Counted from the first letter of the stretch, positions 18,672 to 29,482 are shown. The stretch: 64,000 bases of DNA from Dongshaea marina (GCF_003072645.1 NZ_CP028897.1:1191658-1255657); one strand, 5' to 3'. Notes: generated from the letters alone by a model not told the origin. Made by a program: numbers and translations.

Positions 18672-19322
18672 ATGGCGGATTATGAAAATGGGTCAGAAAC
18701 CCTCTCATCTTCCAATGGTGGATTCGGATGGGGAGATGCTAACATTTCAATAACAGCTCAAAATAAGTGGAGTATTTACAATGGAATAAATCAGAACCTG
18801 ACAGCTGGCTTCAAGTCCATGAGCGTGTTTGGTTTGAATCATAGCCTTAATTTGGGTGGTGTCCTATCCATGGGGACTAATATAAAACTCACAATGCATG
18901 CGGGTTATAAATATACTATGGATAAATACTCCTTTGACTTGAAGGTAAAGGACGAAAGAGCGATTGCTGAAGAGTTTGAGACAAAACTACAGAGCTCCGT
19001 ACTAATAAGCGAGTTGACAGAGTTTACGGCTGAGCGAAGTCAGATAGCACTTAGTGAAATAAATAGTATAACTAGTCAGGTAAATGCTGTTAATTTGAAT
19101 GTTGAGACTAATTTTCAGAAAATAGAAGATGACGTCAATAGCATAAGAACTGTGGTGTCGGATATTGAAGAGGTTACCTCGTCAATTGAGAAAAAAGATA
19201 TGCTAGTTCAAGAAAATATAAGTGAAATTAAAAACACTGTATCAAAGATAGAGGAGGTGACTAGTAAGATAACGACAGTTGATATGGATCTTAAAGATGC
19301 TCAAGTAATCTTAATAGCTTGA
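18672..19322 (+). CDS. Unknown protein with C-terminal coiled coil, 216 aa
   Basis: Not recognised. GGGGAG precedes the ATG. The N-terminal half (1-100) is Gly/Asn/Ser-rich with alternating polar and hydrophobic residues (GGFGWGDANISITAQNKWSI, GLNHSLNLGGVLSMGTNIKL), suggesting beta structure. Residues about 100-210 form heptads (NSITSQVNAVNLNVETNFQKI, VVSDIEEVTSSIEK, TVSKIEEVTSKI). Two internal repeats of the form I-EEVTS-I occur near 170 and 197. There is no signal peptide. The architecture recalls fibre- or tip-like structural proteins, but no function can be given. AT-rich. Confidence 0.6.
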   Translation: MADYENGSETLSSSNGGFGWGDANISITAQNKWSIYNGINQNLTAGFKSMSVFGLNHSLNLGGVLSMGTNIKLTMHAGYKYTMDKYSFDLKVKDERAIAEEFETKLQSSVLISELTEFTAERSQIALSEINSITSQVNAVNLNVETNFQKIEDDVNSIRTVVSDIEEVTSSIEKKDMLVQENISEIKNTVSKIEEVTSKITTVDMDLKDAQVILIA

Positions 19323-19603
19323 TATTTTTAGTGAATATCTTCTTGAGAAAAATAATCTGCTCTCGACAGATCTCTAAATATTGAGTTGGCTATACTAGCG
19401 TTGCTACATCTGCGAGAGTTAGCTGAGTCCTATCGTTACTATTTGAATAGTCAACTCTGCTATGGCTATTGAGGCAAATTTACACCTTTAGCTGAGCAGC
19501 GATGATGTTAAGAGCCTGTATGTTGACATTAGCAATCTAAGTTTGTTTTTCTGGAGGGAGTGAAACCGAGTCGGCAAGGTTTTTTATTTGGGCAAAAAGA
19601 GAG
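19323..19603. other. Intergenic region without a recognised gene
   Basis: AT-rich spacer between the coiled-coil gene and the panD terminator. No open frame with an acceptable ribosome-binding site or family resemblance was seen. Confidence 0.6.
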
Positions 19604-19636
19604 GGCAACCGAAGCGAGCACTTCGATTGCCTTTTT
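19604..19636. terminator. Bidirectional terminator downstream of panD
   Basis: GGCAA-C-CGAAG pairs with CTTCG-A-TTGCC (one mismatch) across CGAGCA and is followed by five T on the plus strand. On the minus strand it is followed by CTCTCTTTTTG, so it can terminate panD as well. Confidence 0.75.
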
Positions 19637-19640
19637 ATGG

Positions 19641-20021
19641 TTAAGCCAGCTGAACCGGGATGTCGTAGCTGGTACGCTCGATCTGGTTGTCAGCGTTGAG
19701 ATAAACAAGCTTGGGCTTGTGGGTCTTGACCTGTTGCTCGTCCATGGGGGCGTATGCACAGATAATGATCCGATCGCCTACGGCGGCCTTACGGGCAGCT
19801 GCGCCGTTCAAAGAGAACATGTGTGAGCCACGCTCGCCAGAGATGGCGTAGGTTGCAAAGCGCTCACCATTTTCGATGTTATAGATTTCGATCTTCTCAT
19901 ACTCGACGATCCCTGCGGCATCCAGCAGATCCTGATCGATGGCACATGAGCCTTCATAGTTGAGGACGGCATGAGTAACGCGAGCCTGGTGAAGCTTGCC
20001 TTTGAGCATGATTCGTTGCAT
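19641..20021 (-). CDS. panD: Aspartate 1-decarboxylase
   Basis: 126 aa. Converts L-aspartate to beta-alanine for pantothenate. It is a pyruvoyl enzyme made as a proenzyme that self-cleaves at G24-S25, visible in [10 protein letters not shown]. The substrate-contact segment [20 protein letters not shown] is present. Full length. It is last in the panB-panC-panD set, 35 bp after panC. Confidence 0.97.
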   Translation of the reverse strand: MQRIMLKGKLHQARVTHAVLNYEGSCAIDQDLLDAAGIVEYEKIEIYNIENGERFATYAISGERGSHMFSLNGAAARKAAVGDRIIICAYAPMDEQQVKTHKPKLVYLNADNQIERTSYDIPVQLA

Positions 20022-20056
20022 ATCTGTTTCCTGTTGATTTCAACCGCAAGGCGGGA

Positions 20057-20920
20057 CTATAGCTCATTTTGTGGACAAAGGTCCACAACCATATTATCGA
20101 TGAGGCGAACCTCACCCAGGTAAGCGGCCATCAGGATTACGGCCTGCTGGCTGGTTGGCTGGAGTGGCTCAAGAGTCCGGGCATCGACGATATCGATGGC
20201 GTCGGTTTTAAAGCCGAGTGAATCCAAAGTATCTGCCGCCTGCTTTGCCAGTGGCTCAGCCTGCCGCTCAGCTGCCAGCTCTTTGCTGATATTCCGCATC
20301 ACTCGGGCCAGCTGAGGCGCAAGCTCCCGCTGCTCAGCAGTGAGCAGGGTGTTGCGCGAGCTCAATGCCAGGCCATCCTCAGCCCGAACCGTAGGGACGC
20401 CGATGATCTCTATCGGCAGGGCCAGATCTTCGGTCATGGTACGGATAAGAGCCAGCTGCTGGTAATCTTTCTGGCCAAAGCAGGCGATGTCGGGTTGTAC
20501 CAGGTTAAACAGCTTGGTGACTATGGTGGACACGCCGCGAAAGTGGCCGGGACGCAGCGCCCCTTCAAGGAGCTCACTTAAACCCGGGACTTCCACAAAG
20601 GTGTGGTTTTCACTGCCTTTGGGATAGATGAGGGAGGCATCGGGCGTAAACAGCAGGTCGGCCCCAGCGTCTTGCAGTTTTAGCTGATCCTGTTCGAGGG
20701 TTCTCGGGTAGTTTTCCAGATCCTGTGAGTTGTTGAACTGCATCGGGTTGACAAAGATGCTGACAACCACACGCTCGGCATTTTGACGTGCCTTTTCCAC
20801 CAGGGTCAGGTGTCCCTGGTGGAGGTTTCCCATGGTCGGGACAAAGGCGATTGTGTCCCCGGCTTGTTTCCATTCCCGGATCTGCTGGCGAAGAGCGGCT
20901 GTATTTTCAGTAATAAGCAA
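20057..20920 (-). CDS. panC: Pantothenate synthetase
   Basis: 287 aa. Joins pantoate and beta-alanine with ATP. The class I synthetase motif is GNLHQGH (H34 and H37) after PTMG, with the KMSKS-like SSRN segment in [10 protein letters not shown] and the ligand segment DYQQLALIR. Length is usual. It lies between panB and panD; a gap of about 180 bp separates it from panB, so it may have its own promoter. Confidence 0.97.
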   Translation of the reverse strand: MLITENTAALRQQIREWKQAGDTIAFVPTMGNLHQGHLTLVEKARQNAERVVVSIFVNPMQFNNSQDLENYPRTLEQDQLKLQDAGADLLFTPDASLIYPKGSENHTFVEVPGLSELLEGALRPGHFRGVSTIVTKLFNLVQPDIACFGQKDYQQLALIRTMTEDLALPIEIIGVPTVRAEDGLALSSRNTLLTAEQRELAPQLARVMRNISKELAAERQAEPLAKQAADTLDSLGFKTDAIDIVDARTLEPLQPTSQQAVILMAAYLGEVRLIDNMVVDLCPQNEL

Positions 20921-21103
20921 AATTCTTCTCCTTAGAGCACTTTCATTGAATCAGAATGATGACCCTGATGAAGGTCTCGTGTTTGTCCAATCCTCGTTTT
21001 AGTTAAGTCAACTTGTTGTGGCTCTGTCACAAGGTATCACCCTGTTGCTAGTCCACAAAAATCAGATGAATCCTATGGAGGATTGGATTTTTCTGTAAGC
21101 GCT

Positions 21104-21897
21104 CTAACTAAAGGAGTGCTCGGCTCCGGGAAACTCTCCACTGGCGACTTGGGCGACATACAGGGAGATTGCGCTCTGGATATCACCACTTTCGGCCAGG
21201 AAGTTCTTGCTGAACTTGGGGATATAACCCGAGGTGATCCCAAGGGCATCATGCATCACCAGGATCTGGCCGTCGGTCTCTTTGCCGGCTCCGATACCGA
21301 TCACCGGAATAGTGATCGCCTGGCTGATCTTTTTAGCCAGTGAAGAAGGAACACATTCGAGAACCAGCAGCTGGATCCCGGCTTGTACCAGGGCGAGGGC
21401 ATCCTGGTAGATCTCTTCGGCACGTTCATCTTCACGTCCCTGGATCTTGAAGCCTCCGAATACATTCACTGATTGGGGGGTAAGGCCTAAGTGGCCACAG
21501 ACAGGGATACCATTGCGCACCAGGGTTGTGACACTGTCACATAGCCAGCGTCCTCCTTCCATCTTTACCATGCCGGCGCCAGCTCGCATCATTTTGGCGG
21601 CACTCTCGCAACACTGCTCGACGTTGGAATAGCTCATGAAAGGCATATCGGCAATCACCAGGGCATTTTCTGTGTTCGCGCTGACACAGCGGGTGTGATA
21701 GGCGATCTCATCGACAGTCACTGAGAGGGTGTCCTGACCCCCTGGATCACCATGCCCGCTGAGTCACCAACTAAAATGGCATGGATCCCCTGGCGGTCAA
21801 ATAATCCGGCAAAGGTGGAGTCATAGGCGGTTATCGTCGCAAATTTTTGACCTTCCTGCTTCATTTTCAGCAGTTTTGAAGTGGTTATTCTGCTCAT
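21104..21897 (-). CDS. panB: 3-methyl-2-oxobutanoate hydroxymethyltransferase, frameshifted
   Basis: About 265 aa with one C added to the plus-strand run at 21738-21742; this restores [22 protein letters not shown]. Makes ketopantoate from alpha-ketoisovalerate and methylene-tetrahydrofolate. Family segments seen: [53 protein letters not shown]. The start at 21897 ([13 protein letters not shown]) has AAGGA upstream; the upstream in-frame start adds 14 residues absent from the family. First gene of the pantothenate set. Confidence 0.92.
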
Positions 21898-22228
21898 CAC
21901 TATTCCTTGGATAATCGGTGAAAAGCCAATGCTGATCACTGATAGATAACTCAGACGTTGTCTTGTGTATCGCTTAGCCCAGTGGTCCCTGTGCAGAGCT
22001 CGTAGTAAAACTCAACAAAGACTGGGGTCATGAGTAAATTACTGTCGCGTGCAGGGATTATAAGCAAATCACAACAGCAGACAATCTGATTTAGGACAAG
22101 GGCTTGGGAATTAACCAGGATATAAGCAGGCTGTTTTGCCAGAGAAACCCTGGTTGACGGGGATTGTAGGGGTTATGCGAAACGCTGAAAAGGGCTCGAA
22201 AGATGACTCGACTCGCCAGTCTTAGGGC
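21898..22228. other. Intergenic region upstream of panB
   Basis: 331 bp between panB and folK, both on the minus strand. It must hold the panB promoter and the folK 3' end. A loose inverted repeat (AACCAGG...CCCTGGTT, about 22115-22155) may belong to a folK terminator. No gene was seen. Confidence 0.5.
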
Positions 22229-22729
22229 TTATGACTCGGTGGAGTCTTGGGGCACAAATCTCTGTAGACCGCCGCGATCGCAGGCTCTGAGTAGTTCTGA
22301 CAGCCGGGTGCCACAGGGGAGTGTCAGCTGTGGCGCAATATCGGCCAGGGGATAGAGGACAAAAGCGCGCTCCTTCATTCCGTAATGGGGCACGGTTAAT
22401 CTTGGTTGCTCAATCAGCTCATCACCATAGAGCAGCAGATCCAGATCCAGGGTTCGCTCTCCCCAGCGACGCAGCCGCTGGCGCCCCTGAGACAGCTCGA
22501 TGCTTTGCAACGCATCCAGAAGCTGCAACGGGCTGAGCCGGGTGGTTATCTTGGCCACCGCATTCAGGTAATCCGGCTGATCGCTTGGGCCCATCGGTGG
22601 ACTGTGGTAGATGGGTGAGAAGCTTTCCAGAGTAGTTTCAGGCAGGCTGGAGAGGGCTTTTTGAGCCGCCTCCAGCTGCTGCAGTGGTTGCCCTAAGTTA
22701 CTGCCGAGGGCGATGTAGCAGGGGATCAC
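22229..22729 (-). CDS. folK: Hydroxymethyldihydropterin pyrophosphokinase
   Basis: 166 aa. Transfers pyrophosphate from ATP to 6-hydroxymethyl-7,8-dihydropterin in folate synthesis. The N-terminal YIALGSNLG, the pterin-binding YLNAVAKITT, and the signature RRWGERTLDLDLLLYGDE are clear. It overlaps the end of pcnB by four bases, indicating translational coupling, an arrangement common in gammaproteobacteria. Confidence 0.97.
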   Translation of the reverse strand: MIPCYIALGSNLGQPLQQLEAAQKALSSLPETTLESFSPIYHSPPMGPSDQPDYLNAVAKITTRLSPLQLLDALQSIELSQGRQRLRRWGERTLDLDLLLYGDELIEQPRLTVPHYGMKERAFVLYPLADIAPQLTLPCGTRLSELLRACDRGGLQRFVPQDSTES

Positions 22730-24129
22730 TGCTGGGCTGCCCCTGAGGGCTTACGGCGCGGGGTACGGCGACGGGGCCGGCGGAAGTTACGGCGTGTACC
22801 TCCGGAGACCTCCCGAACCATGGCGCCCTGTTGGCGCTTATCTGCTTCTCTGAACGTATCCCACCACTGAACTAGGGGGGTCAGCTCACCGTCGATACGG
22901 GCACGCAGTGCCAGGAAGTCAAATCCGGCGCGGAACTTGTTATGCTCCAGCAAGCGATAGGCTTTTTTACCATTGCGCTGAGGCATTCTAAGTTGCAGAG
23001 ACCAGATATCGCGGACGATCGCAGTGAAGCGGCGCGGGATCGAGATGGTTGTGAGCTGGCGCTCCAGCACATCGTTCATCGCGCACTGATAGGAGTCATA
23101 TTCGTTAAACTCACCCTGGGCCTGGATCGCTTTGGCGGCCAGTTGCAGGGGACCCCAGAGCAGCGCGGCAAACATGAAGGCGGGATTAACCTGCTTATCT
23201 TCTGCAACACGCTTATCCGTATCTGCCAGTGACAGGTCGACAAAGCGTTGAAAATCCGGTCCATATTCGGGGTCTTCAAAGGCGGCCTCGGTCTGGGGAA
23301 AAAGCTGGCGGAACAGGTCATAGTCGCGCAGCATCGCCAGGGTGGCCACCCCATGGCCAGACAGAAACAGCTTATTGGCTTCTTCAAACATCCGAGCCGC
23401 CGGGATCTCTCTTAGTAGCTCGCGCAGCGGGTGGATCGGGGCCCGAGTACGCTCGGTGATCTGCATATCCAGTTTGCAGGCAAAGCGGATCGCACGCAGC
23501 ATCCGTACCGGATCTTCACGATAGCGGGTCTCGGGATCACCGATCAGTTCGATGCGTCGCGCTTCGAGATCATGCAGGCCACCGCAGAAATCATGGATCG
23601 AATAGTCGCTGATATCGTAATACAGGGCGTTGATGGTGAAGTCACGGCGCTGGGCATCCTCTTCGATGTCACCATATACATTGTCCCGCAGCAGCATCCC
23701 CTCATCAGACTGCTTTGAGTGCTGAGGGTTGGTACCGTTGGAGTGATGACCACGGAAGGTCGCAACTTCGATCACCTCCCGGCCAAACAGGATGTGGGCC
23801 AGGCGAAAGCGCTTACCGATCAGTCGGCAGTTACGAAACAGTTTACGAACCGTCTCGGGGCGGGCATCGGTTGCAACATCAAAATCTTTGGGGGATTTGC
23901 CAAGCAGCAGATCGCGAACACCACCACCGACCAGAAAGGCCTGGTAGCCCGAGCGATGCAGGCGGTAGAGCACCTTGAGTGCCGGTTCACAGATCTGCTT
24001 GCGCGAGACGCTATGCTGCTCGCGAGGGATCACAACACGGTGGATCTGCTCAGCTTCTGGCTGGGATTTACCCAGCAGCTTACTGCAGCACCGTTTAATA
24101 CGAGAAAAAATAAGACACCTCATTGTCAT
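22726..24129 (-). CDS. pcnB: Poly(A) polymerase I
   Basis: 467 aa. Adds 3' poly(A) tails that mark RNA for decay. The nucleotidyltransferase core has FLVGGGVRDLLLG and the metal-binding KDFDVATDA, then the RDFTINALYYD block. The RNA-binding region follows, ending in a basic Arg-rich tail (GGTRRNFRRPRRRTPRRK). The N-terminal 45 residues are basic, and the true start could be slightly internal. Overlaps folK downstream; follows gluQ by 57 bp. Confidence 0.96.
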   Translation of the reverse strand: MTMRCLIFSRIKRCCSKLLGKSQPEAEQIHRVVIPREQHSVSRKQICEPALKVLYRLHRSGYQAFLVGGGVRDLLLGKSPKDFDVATDARPETVRKLFRNCRLIGKRFRLAHILFGREVIEVATFRGHHSNGTNPQHSKQSDEGMLLRDNVYGDIEEDAQRRDFTINALYYDISDYSIHDFCGGLHDLEARRIELIGDPETRYREDPVRMLRAIRFACKLDMQITERTRAPIHPLRELLREIPAARMFEEANKLFLSGHGVATLAMLRDYDLFRQLFPQTEAAFEDPEYGPDFQRFVDLSLADTDKRVAEDKQVNPAFMFAALLWGPLQLAAKAIQAQGEFNEYDSYQCAMNDVLERQLTTISIPRRFTAIVRDIWSLQLRMPQRNGKKAYRLLEHNKFRAGFDFLALRARIDGELTPLVQWWDTFREADKRQQGAMVREVSGGTRRNFRRPRRRTPRRKPSGAAQQ

Positions 24130-24186
24130 GTCGGTAGATATTTTGGCAGCGGCTATGATAGCTCAGCCGCCGGCAAATGAGAAACG

Positions 24187-25104
24187 CTATGCTTGCCGGG
24201 AGATATCACTGAGCTCAATCTCACGCTGGCAGGGAAGTTGAGCTGGGTTCCATTTTGAGCCAGCCCACTCGAGTTGCTCCTCAACGGGGGCCTGATGAAG
24301 CTCGAGGGGGGGCTTTAATCCCAAAAACTTCAGGGCTAGCCAGAGCTGAGGCTCGGGGTTGTCCAGGTCAAGTGCAGGAGCATGGTTCTGCTTAGAGAGC
24401 TTATGGCCATGACTCTCAACGGCCAGCGGTAGATGCAGGTAATCCGGCTCGGGCCAGCGCATCAGTTGATAGAGGTGGCGCTGGCGCACCGTGGTGCTCA
24501 AGAGATCGGCTCCGCGAACCACTTCGGTGATCCCGGCCTGGTGGTCATCAACGACCACAGCCAGGTTGTAGGCATAGAGCCCATCCCGGCGGCGGATAAT
24601 GAAATCCTCTTCGGCCAGGTGGGGTTCGACGGCGATCTCGCCCTGCAGCTTATCGAAGAATCCGTCGAGGGGCTGATCGACCCTGACTCGGATCGAGCTT
24701 TGATCCGCCGAATTAGTGAGCTTGCGGCAATGGCCCAGGTAGATGCCACCGATCGCCTTGATCTCTTTGCGGGTGCAGCGGCAGTAATAGGTTAGCTGTT
24801 GCTGTTTGAGGGTCTCAATGATTGCCTGGTAGCGTTCAAAATGCTGGCTCTGATAGACAATAGTCTCATCCCAGTGCAGGCCATAACGTTCCAGGGTCTT
24901 GCAGATCTGGCTGGCGGCACCTGGAACAACCCGGGGAGTATCCAGATCGTCTATCCGTAACAGCCACTTTCCCTGCTGGCTCTTCGCTTGCAGATAGCTG
25001 CCGGTGGCTGCGATCAGCGAGCCAAAATGAAGAGGTCCGGATGGAGTGGGGGCAAAACGCCCGCGATAAGAGTGAGAGATGGGGCTAGATTCTATGCTTG
25101 TCAT
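24187..25104 (-). CDS. gluQ: Glutamyl-Q tRNA(Asp) synthetase
   Basis: 305 aa. Glutamylates queuosine in the anticodon of tRNA-Asp. It is a truncated glutamyl-tRNA synthetase without the anticodon-binding domain: APTPSGPLHFGSL (class I HIGH-like, 26-29), a zinc site with CRCTRKEI and YLGHCRK, and the KMSKS-like KLSKQNHA. It normally sits next to dksA, as here. The 3' half is followed closely by pcnB. Confidence 0.96.
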   Translation of the reverse strand: MTSIESSPISHSYRGRFAPTPSGPLHFGSLIAATGSYLQAKSQQGKWLLRIDDLDTPRVVPGAASQICKTLERYGLHWDETIVYQSQHFERYQAIIETLKQQQLTYYCRCTRKEIKAIGGIYLGHCRKLTNSADQSSIRVRVDQPLDGFFDKLQGEIAVEPHLAEEDFIIRRRDGLYAYNLAVVVDDHQAGITEVVRGADLLSTTVRQRHLYQLMRWPEPDYLHLPLAVESHGHKLSKQNHAPALDLDNPEPQLWLALKFLGLKPPLELHQAPVEEQLEWAGSKWNPAQLPCQREIELSDISRQA

Positions 25105-25121
25105 GGATATAGGAAAAGAGT

Positions 25122-25143
25122 AAAGAGAGCCGAAGCTCTCTTT
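25122..25143 (-). terminator. Terminator between dksA and gluQ
   Basis: On the minus strand AAAGAGAGC-TTCG-GCTCTCTTT forms a perfect 9-bp stem with a UUCG tetraloop, then ACTCTTTT. It lies 12 bp past the dksA stop and should reduce read-through into gluQ. Confidence 0.85.
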
Positions 25144-25154
25144 GAATTGGGGAG

Positions 25155-25607
25155 TTACACACCACCCATCTGTTTTTCTTTGATCTCTGCAAGGGTTTTG
25201 CAGTCAACACAAAGATCGGCGGTAGGTCTGGCCTCCAGGCGACGGATCCCGATTTCGATACCACAGTGCTCGCAGTAGCCAAAATCTTCGTCATCAATTT
25301 TCTGGATGGTCTTTTCAATTTTTTTGATCAGCTTACGCTCGCGATCACGGGTCCTGAGCTCCAGGGCGAACTCCTCTTCCTGAGCTGCACGATCAACCGG
25401 GTCGGGGAAGTTGGCAGCCTCATCCTTCATATGAGTCACTGTCCTGTCCACCTCTTCGCGAAGTTGGTTGCGCCAAGCCTCAAGAATCTTTCTAAAATGG
25501 CTCAGCTGTGGTTCATTCATGTACTCTTCGCCTGGCTGCTCCTGATAGGGCTCAACGCCAGCGATGGCTAGAGGACCGAGTGATTTCCTAGTTTGGCCTG
25601 TTGGCAT
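25155..25607 (-). CDS. dksA: RNA polymerase-binding transcription factor DksA
   Basis: 150 aa. Works with ppGpp in the RNA polymerase secondary channel to control rRNA and amino-acid genes. The coiled-coil domain carries [22 protein letters not shown], including the two conserved acidic tip residues. The zinc finger is CEHC...CVDC near residues 114-138. Length is as in E. coli (151 aa). Upstream TAAAGCATGCC region has AGGAG at 25615-25619. Confidence 0.97.
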   Translation of the reverse strand: MPTGQTRKSLGPLAIAGVEPYQEQPGEEYMNEPQLSHFRKILEAWRNQLREEVDRTVTHMKDEAANFPDPVDRAAQEEEFALELRTRDRERKLIKKIEKTIQKIDDEDFGYCEHCGIEIGIRRLEARPTADLCVDCKTLAEIKEKQMGGV

Positions 25608-25698
25608 GCTTTATCTCCTAATTAGCACGATACAGTGTGCCCTCTAAATTTAAAAAGCGAGTATCTATAACAGAAAGATGCTCGGTTTAGCAATTTTT

Positions 25699-26442
25699 TC
25701 AAGTTTTTTTTGCTAAATCAGTACAACTATTCACATTTTTCCGTTCAAAAGGTACTGATTGGGCTAGCTTCAGAACTCCCGGTTCAAGATGGGCCCGATA
25801 ACAGAGAATTTCAACCCCTTGCTCTTCAGCTTCCCCGATAAGGGTACTATATTTTGCATCAATATGTGCGGCGGGTCTTACTTTTGTGATACCTGTGTGC
25901 TGAACAACAAAGAGTAACACGGCCCGATTTCCCTGTCTCTTGATGTGGATTAGCTCCCGCAGGTGTTTTTGTCCCCGCTCCGAGACAGCGTCAGGAAAAT
26001 AGCCACAGCCGTCGGACTCGAGCAGGGTGCAGCTTTTGACTTCCACATAGCAGGGGGGGCGAGACTCATCACTGAGCAGCAGATCGATACGGGAGTTCTC
26101 CTCGCCATACTTTACTTCCCGCTGGAGCTTCGAATACCCGCTGAGTTCATGGATCACTCCCTGCTCGATCCCCTCATAGGCAAGCTGATTGGCCCGCTGG
26201 GTGTTGATACAGATCACGCCGTGTTCGTTCTCGGCCAACTCCCAGGTATGGGGGTATTTGCGCTTGGGATTATCAGACTCGGAATACCAGACCCTGGAGC
26301 CCTCTATCGCACAACCTGTCATCGCCCCGGTATTGGGGCAGTGGATGGTGAGCTGCTCTCCCTTTTCATCATAGATATCGGTCAAAAATCGTTTATAGCG
26401 TTTGATAAGGGTGCCCTGCTGCAACGGTGGGGTGAACTTCAT
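25699..26442 (-). CDS. sfsA: DNA/RNA nuclease-family protein SfsA
   Basis: 247 aa. SfsA was named for sugar-fermentation stimulation; the fold is a small OB-type domain plus a nuclease-like domain. Seen here: the N-terminal [44 protein letters not shown] (the nuclease-like E-x-K), and [16 protein letters not shown]. It overlaps thpR by four bases and precedes dksA, the usual order in related genomes. Confidence 0.95.
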   Translation of the reverse strand: MKFTPPLQQGTLIKRYKRFLTDIYDEKGEQLTIHCPNTGAMTGCAIEGSRVWYSESDNPKRKYPHTWELAENEHGVICINTQRANQLAYEGIEQGVIHELSGYSKLQREVKYGEENSRIDLLLSDESRPPCYVEVKSCTLLESDGCGYFPDAVSERGQKHLRELIHIKRQGNRAVLLFVVQHTGITKVRPAAHIDAKYSTLIGEAEEQGVEILCYRAHLEPGVLKLAQSVPFERKNVNSCTDLAKKT

Positions 26443-27017
26443 GAATGCTCCTGTAGGGGGTAGCGGGCCAGCTCCAGGTAGCGTACACCCTCTGGAAAGC
26501 TCCTGGACTCAAACAGTGAGAAAGCGTCTATCTTGACCCGGATTGGTGGGATCTCCAGCTCAGGGAGTGCGCCTTGCCACTTGCGATACAAGGTGGCGTG
26601 GGGGCGATAGGGGGTGCGCCAGTCAACATGGATCCCAAGCTCACTAATACGCCGGGCGAGGGTGCTGGCCAGCAGCTCAAGGGGGGCGGGCAGATCACCA
26701 GGTCCTATCCACAACACGCGTGCCTTTTTAAAGTGCCCCAGGGTATCGAGTGTGATTTCAAAGGGAGTGCCAGCGAGCTGTTTCGCCAGTTGATCAAGCT
26801 CTGCAAGCCGGTTCTCCGGGGTCATTCCCAAAAATGCCAGGGTCAGGTGAAAGTTGTCCGGGTGAACCGCCCGTCCGGAGGAGACAAGTTGCTTTTGCAG
26901 CAGCTGCAGGGGCCTGGAGATTTGGGAGAGTGATAGTCCAAAAAAGAGCCGCTTAGATCCACCAAGCGTAGCATCCGTGACAGATGAGGGTAAAATACGT
27001 GCACTCCCTTGTGACAT
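26439..27017 (-). CDS. thpR: RNA 2',3'-cyclic phosphodiesterase (2H family)
   Basis: 192 aa. It belongs to the 2H phosphoesterase family (formerly LigT / 2'-5' RNA ligase). The two catalytic HxT motifs are HLTLAFLG near 57 and HATLYRKW near 147. Before RLFFGLSL the N-terminus has about 22 extra residues compared with E. coli, and the annotated ATG is only 12 bp from the hrpB start on the other strand, so a later GTG start is possible. Translationally coupled to sfsA. Confidence 0.92.
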   Translation of the reverse strand: MSQGSARILPSSVTDATLGGSKRLFFGLSLSQISRPLQLLQKQLVSSGRAVHPDNFHLTLAFLGMTPENRLAELDQLAKQLAGTPFEITLDTLGHFKKARVLWIGPGDLPAPLELLASTLARRISELGIHVDWRTPYRPHATLYRKWQGALPELEIPPIRVKIDAFSLFESRSFPEGVRYLELARYPLQEHS

Positions 27018-27029
27018 AGAGATCCAGAT

Positions 27030-29482
27030 TTGACTGATTTACCGGTGGCTGAGATTGTACCAGCCTTGCTGAGCGCATTAAAACAACATGAGCAGGTGAT
27101 ATTGCAGGCGCCACCTGGTTCAGGTAAATCAACCTGGCTGCCTTTGCAACTACTGGCCGATCCAAAATTCTCTGGTAAAAAACTATTGATGCTGGAGCCT
27201 CGGCGCCTGGCTGCCCGTGCCGTTGCCCAGCGCCTTGCTGAGCAGCTCGGAGAGAAGCCCGGCCAACAGGTAGGCTATCGGGTACGGGGTGAAACCCGGG
27301 TGAGCAAAGCAACTCGGTTGGAGGTGGTCACCGAGGGGATCCTTATCCGAATGCTACAACAAGATCCCGAGCTCGAGGGGATCGGCCTGGTGATTTTCGA
27401 TGAGTTCCATGAGCGAAGCCTGCAGGCCGATTTGGCACTGGCGTTTACCCTGGAAGCACAGCAGGTGTTTGCACCAGAGCTTAAGTTGCTGTTGATGTCT
27501 GCGACCCTGGATGACGCACTGCTAAGGCGTTTACTGCCCGAGGCGCAGACCCTTAGCTGTGATGGACGGCTGCACCCGGTGACTCATCACTATCGCCCCT
27601 GGAATCGTCAGCAGCCACTGATCCCGGCGATTGGAGCTGTGGTGCTGGAAGCGCTGAACGCACTGCAGGGGGACGGTCTGGTCTTTCTGCCCGGTGAACT
27701 TGAGATTCTTCGGCTGGTGGAATGGCTGGAGCCCCGGGTTTCTCAAACCATCCTGCTTTGCCCCCTGTATGGGCGACTCCCTTTCGAGAAACAACAGCAG
27801 GCGATACGTCCCTGTGTGGAAGGGCGGCGTAAAGTGGTGGTGACCACCAATATCGCAGAGACCTCCCTGACCATAGAGGGGGTACATTGGGTGGTGGATA
27901 GTGGTCTGGAGCGTCGGGAGGCCTTTTCGGCCCGGGATGGGATAGCAGCTCTGGAGCAGCGACAGATCTCCCGCTCTTCGGCCCATCAGAGAGCCGGGCG
28001 CGCCGGGCGTCTGGGGCCGGGAGATTGCTACCGGCTGTGGGAGCAGCAACAGCATCAGCGGCTTGAGGCACAGCGCCCCGCCGCGATATCACGCAATGAA
28101 CTTTGCCAGCTGGTGCTGGAGGCGGCTCTGTGGGGAAGCTCTGTTTGTGAGCTGCCACTTCCTGAGCAGCCACCCGGGGCACACCTTCAACATGCCCGGC
28201 AGCTCCTTGAGCGTTTTGAGCTGCTGGATAAGCGCGGTATCTTATCCTCCCTGGGACGACGAGTCGCGGCGCTTGGAGCCCACCCAAGACTCGGCTATAT
28301 GCTCATTGAAGCCCAAAGCCGGGCCTCGGAGTGTCCGGGGATCCTGGGTGATGCCTGTTATCTTTTGGCGGCACTGGAGCTTGGGATCACCGGCAGTGGT
28401 GAGCCCCTGTCCGTCAGCATAGGTAAGCAACTACCCCGCCTGACACCTTATGCCCGGCGTTGGTTTGACAAGCTCGGGGTGACGACGAAGCGATACCGAG
28501 GCGAGTGGATCGCTCTTTTATTAGCGATCGCCTACCCGGACCGGATTAGCCGCCTTGCGCAACACAGGTATCAGCTGAGCTCAGGGATCCAGGGCGAACT
28601 CAGTCGGGATAGCGCTCTTCAGGGGAGCCCTGGCTGGTGGTGGCAGAGCTGCGGCGTAGCGGTGACTCGGTCCGTATCTTTGGGGCGCAACCGGTTGAGT
28701 TGGCTCTCCTTGAGAGTGAACTGCCGGCCCTTTTTAGTGAGCACAAGGAGCTGGGGTGGGATGCTCAGGCACAGCGGGTACGGGCTGAGGTTCAGCGCCG
28801 TCTCGGGCGGATCGTATTGCAGCGCAGGCCTTTAACCGAGCTGAACCCACAGCAGAAGGCCCAGTGTTTGCTGGAGGGGGTTCGTGAACTGGGCGAGTCG
28901 GTACTGCCCTGGGACACCCAGAGTCAGCAATACTGGCAGCGGATCTGTTGCGCTGGCGAGTGGCTTAGTGATCTTGGGTTTGAGGCCATGGCTGCGGATT
29001 CCCTGATGACAAAGGCTTGTGAGTGGTTACTACCGGCCCTGGATGGGATGAGCCGTCTGGAGCAGCTTAAATCACTCAAGCTTAAATCTTTGCTGCGTGA
29101 CTGGCTGGGCTGGCCGCTGAGCGCCCGTTTGGATGAGTTGCTGCCTGAGAGTCTTGAGACACCGACCGGGAGCAGGGCTCGGATTGAGTATCAGATGGGG
29201 CAGGCCCCGCTGGTGGCCGTAAAACTTCAGGAGATGCTGGGGCAGGTGGATAGCCCACGGATAGCCGAGGGACGAGTGGCCGTGGTGGTGGATCTCTTGT
29301 CACCTGCCCGCCGACCGCTGCAACGAACCTCAGATCTGCGCTCTTTCTGGCAGGGCGCCTATACTGAGGTGCGAAAAGAGATGCGGGGGCGCTACCCCAA
29401 ACATTATTGGCCTGAAGATCCTCTGACTGCAGAGCCAACAAGGCGATTGAAGAAACATCTGGAGCAATCAAGTGGCCGATAG
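27030..29482 (+). CDS. hrpB: ATP-dependent helicase HrpB, frameshifted
   Basis: About 817 aa with one G added to the run at 28622-28625, which restores ALQGEPWLVVAELRRSGDSVR. DEAH/RHA-type RNA helicase. Walker A GSGKST (30-35), DEFH box (124-127), SAT motif (LLMSATLDD), VVTTNIAETSLT, and QRAGRAGR. The C-terminal HrpB-specific domain ends RGRYPKHYWPEDP. The start is TTG at 27030; no ATG gives the conserved N-terminus LPVAEIVPALL. The reading overlaps mrcB by 11 bases. Cellular role is poorly known. Confidence 0.93.
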
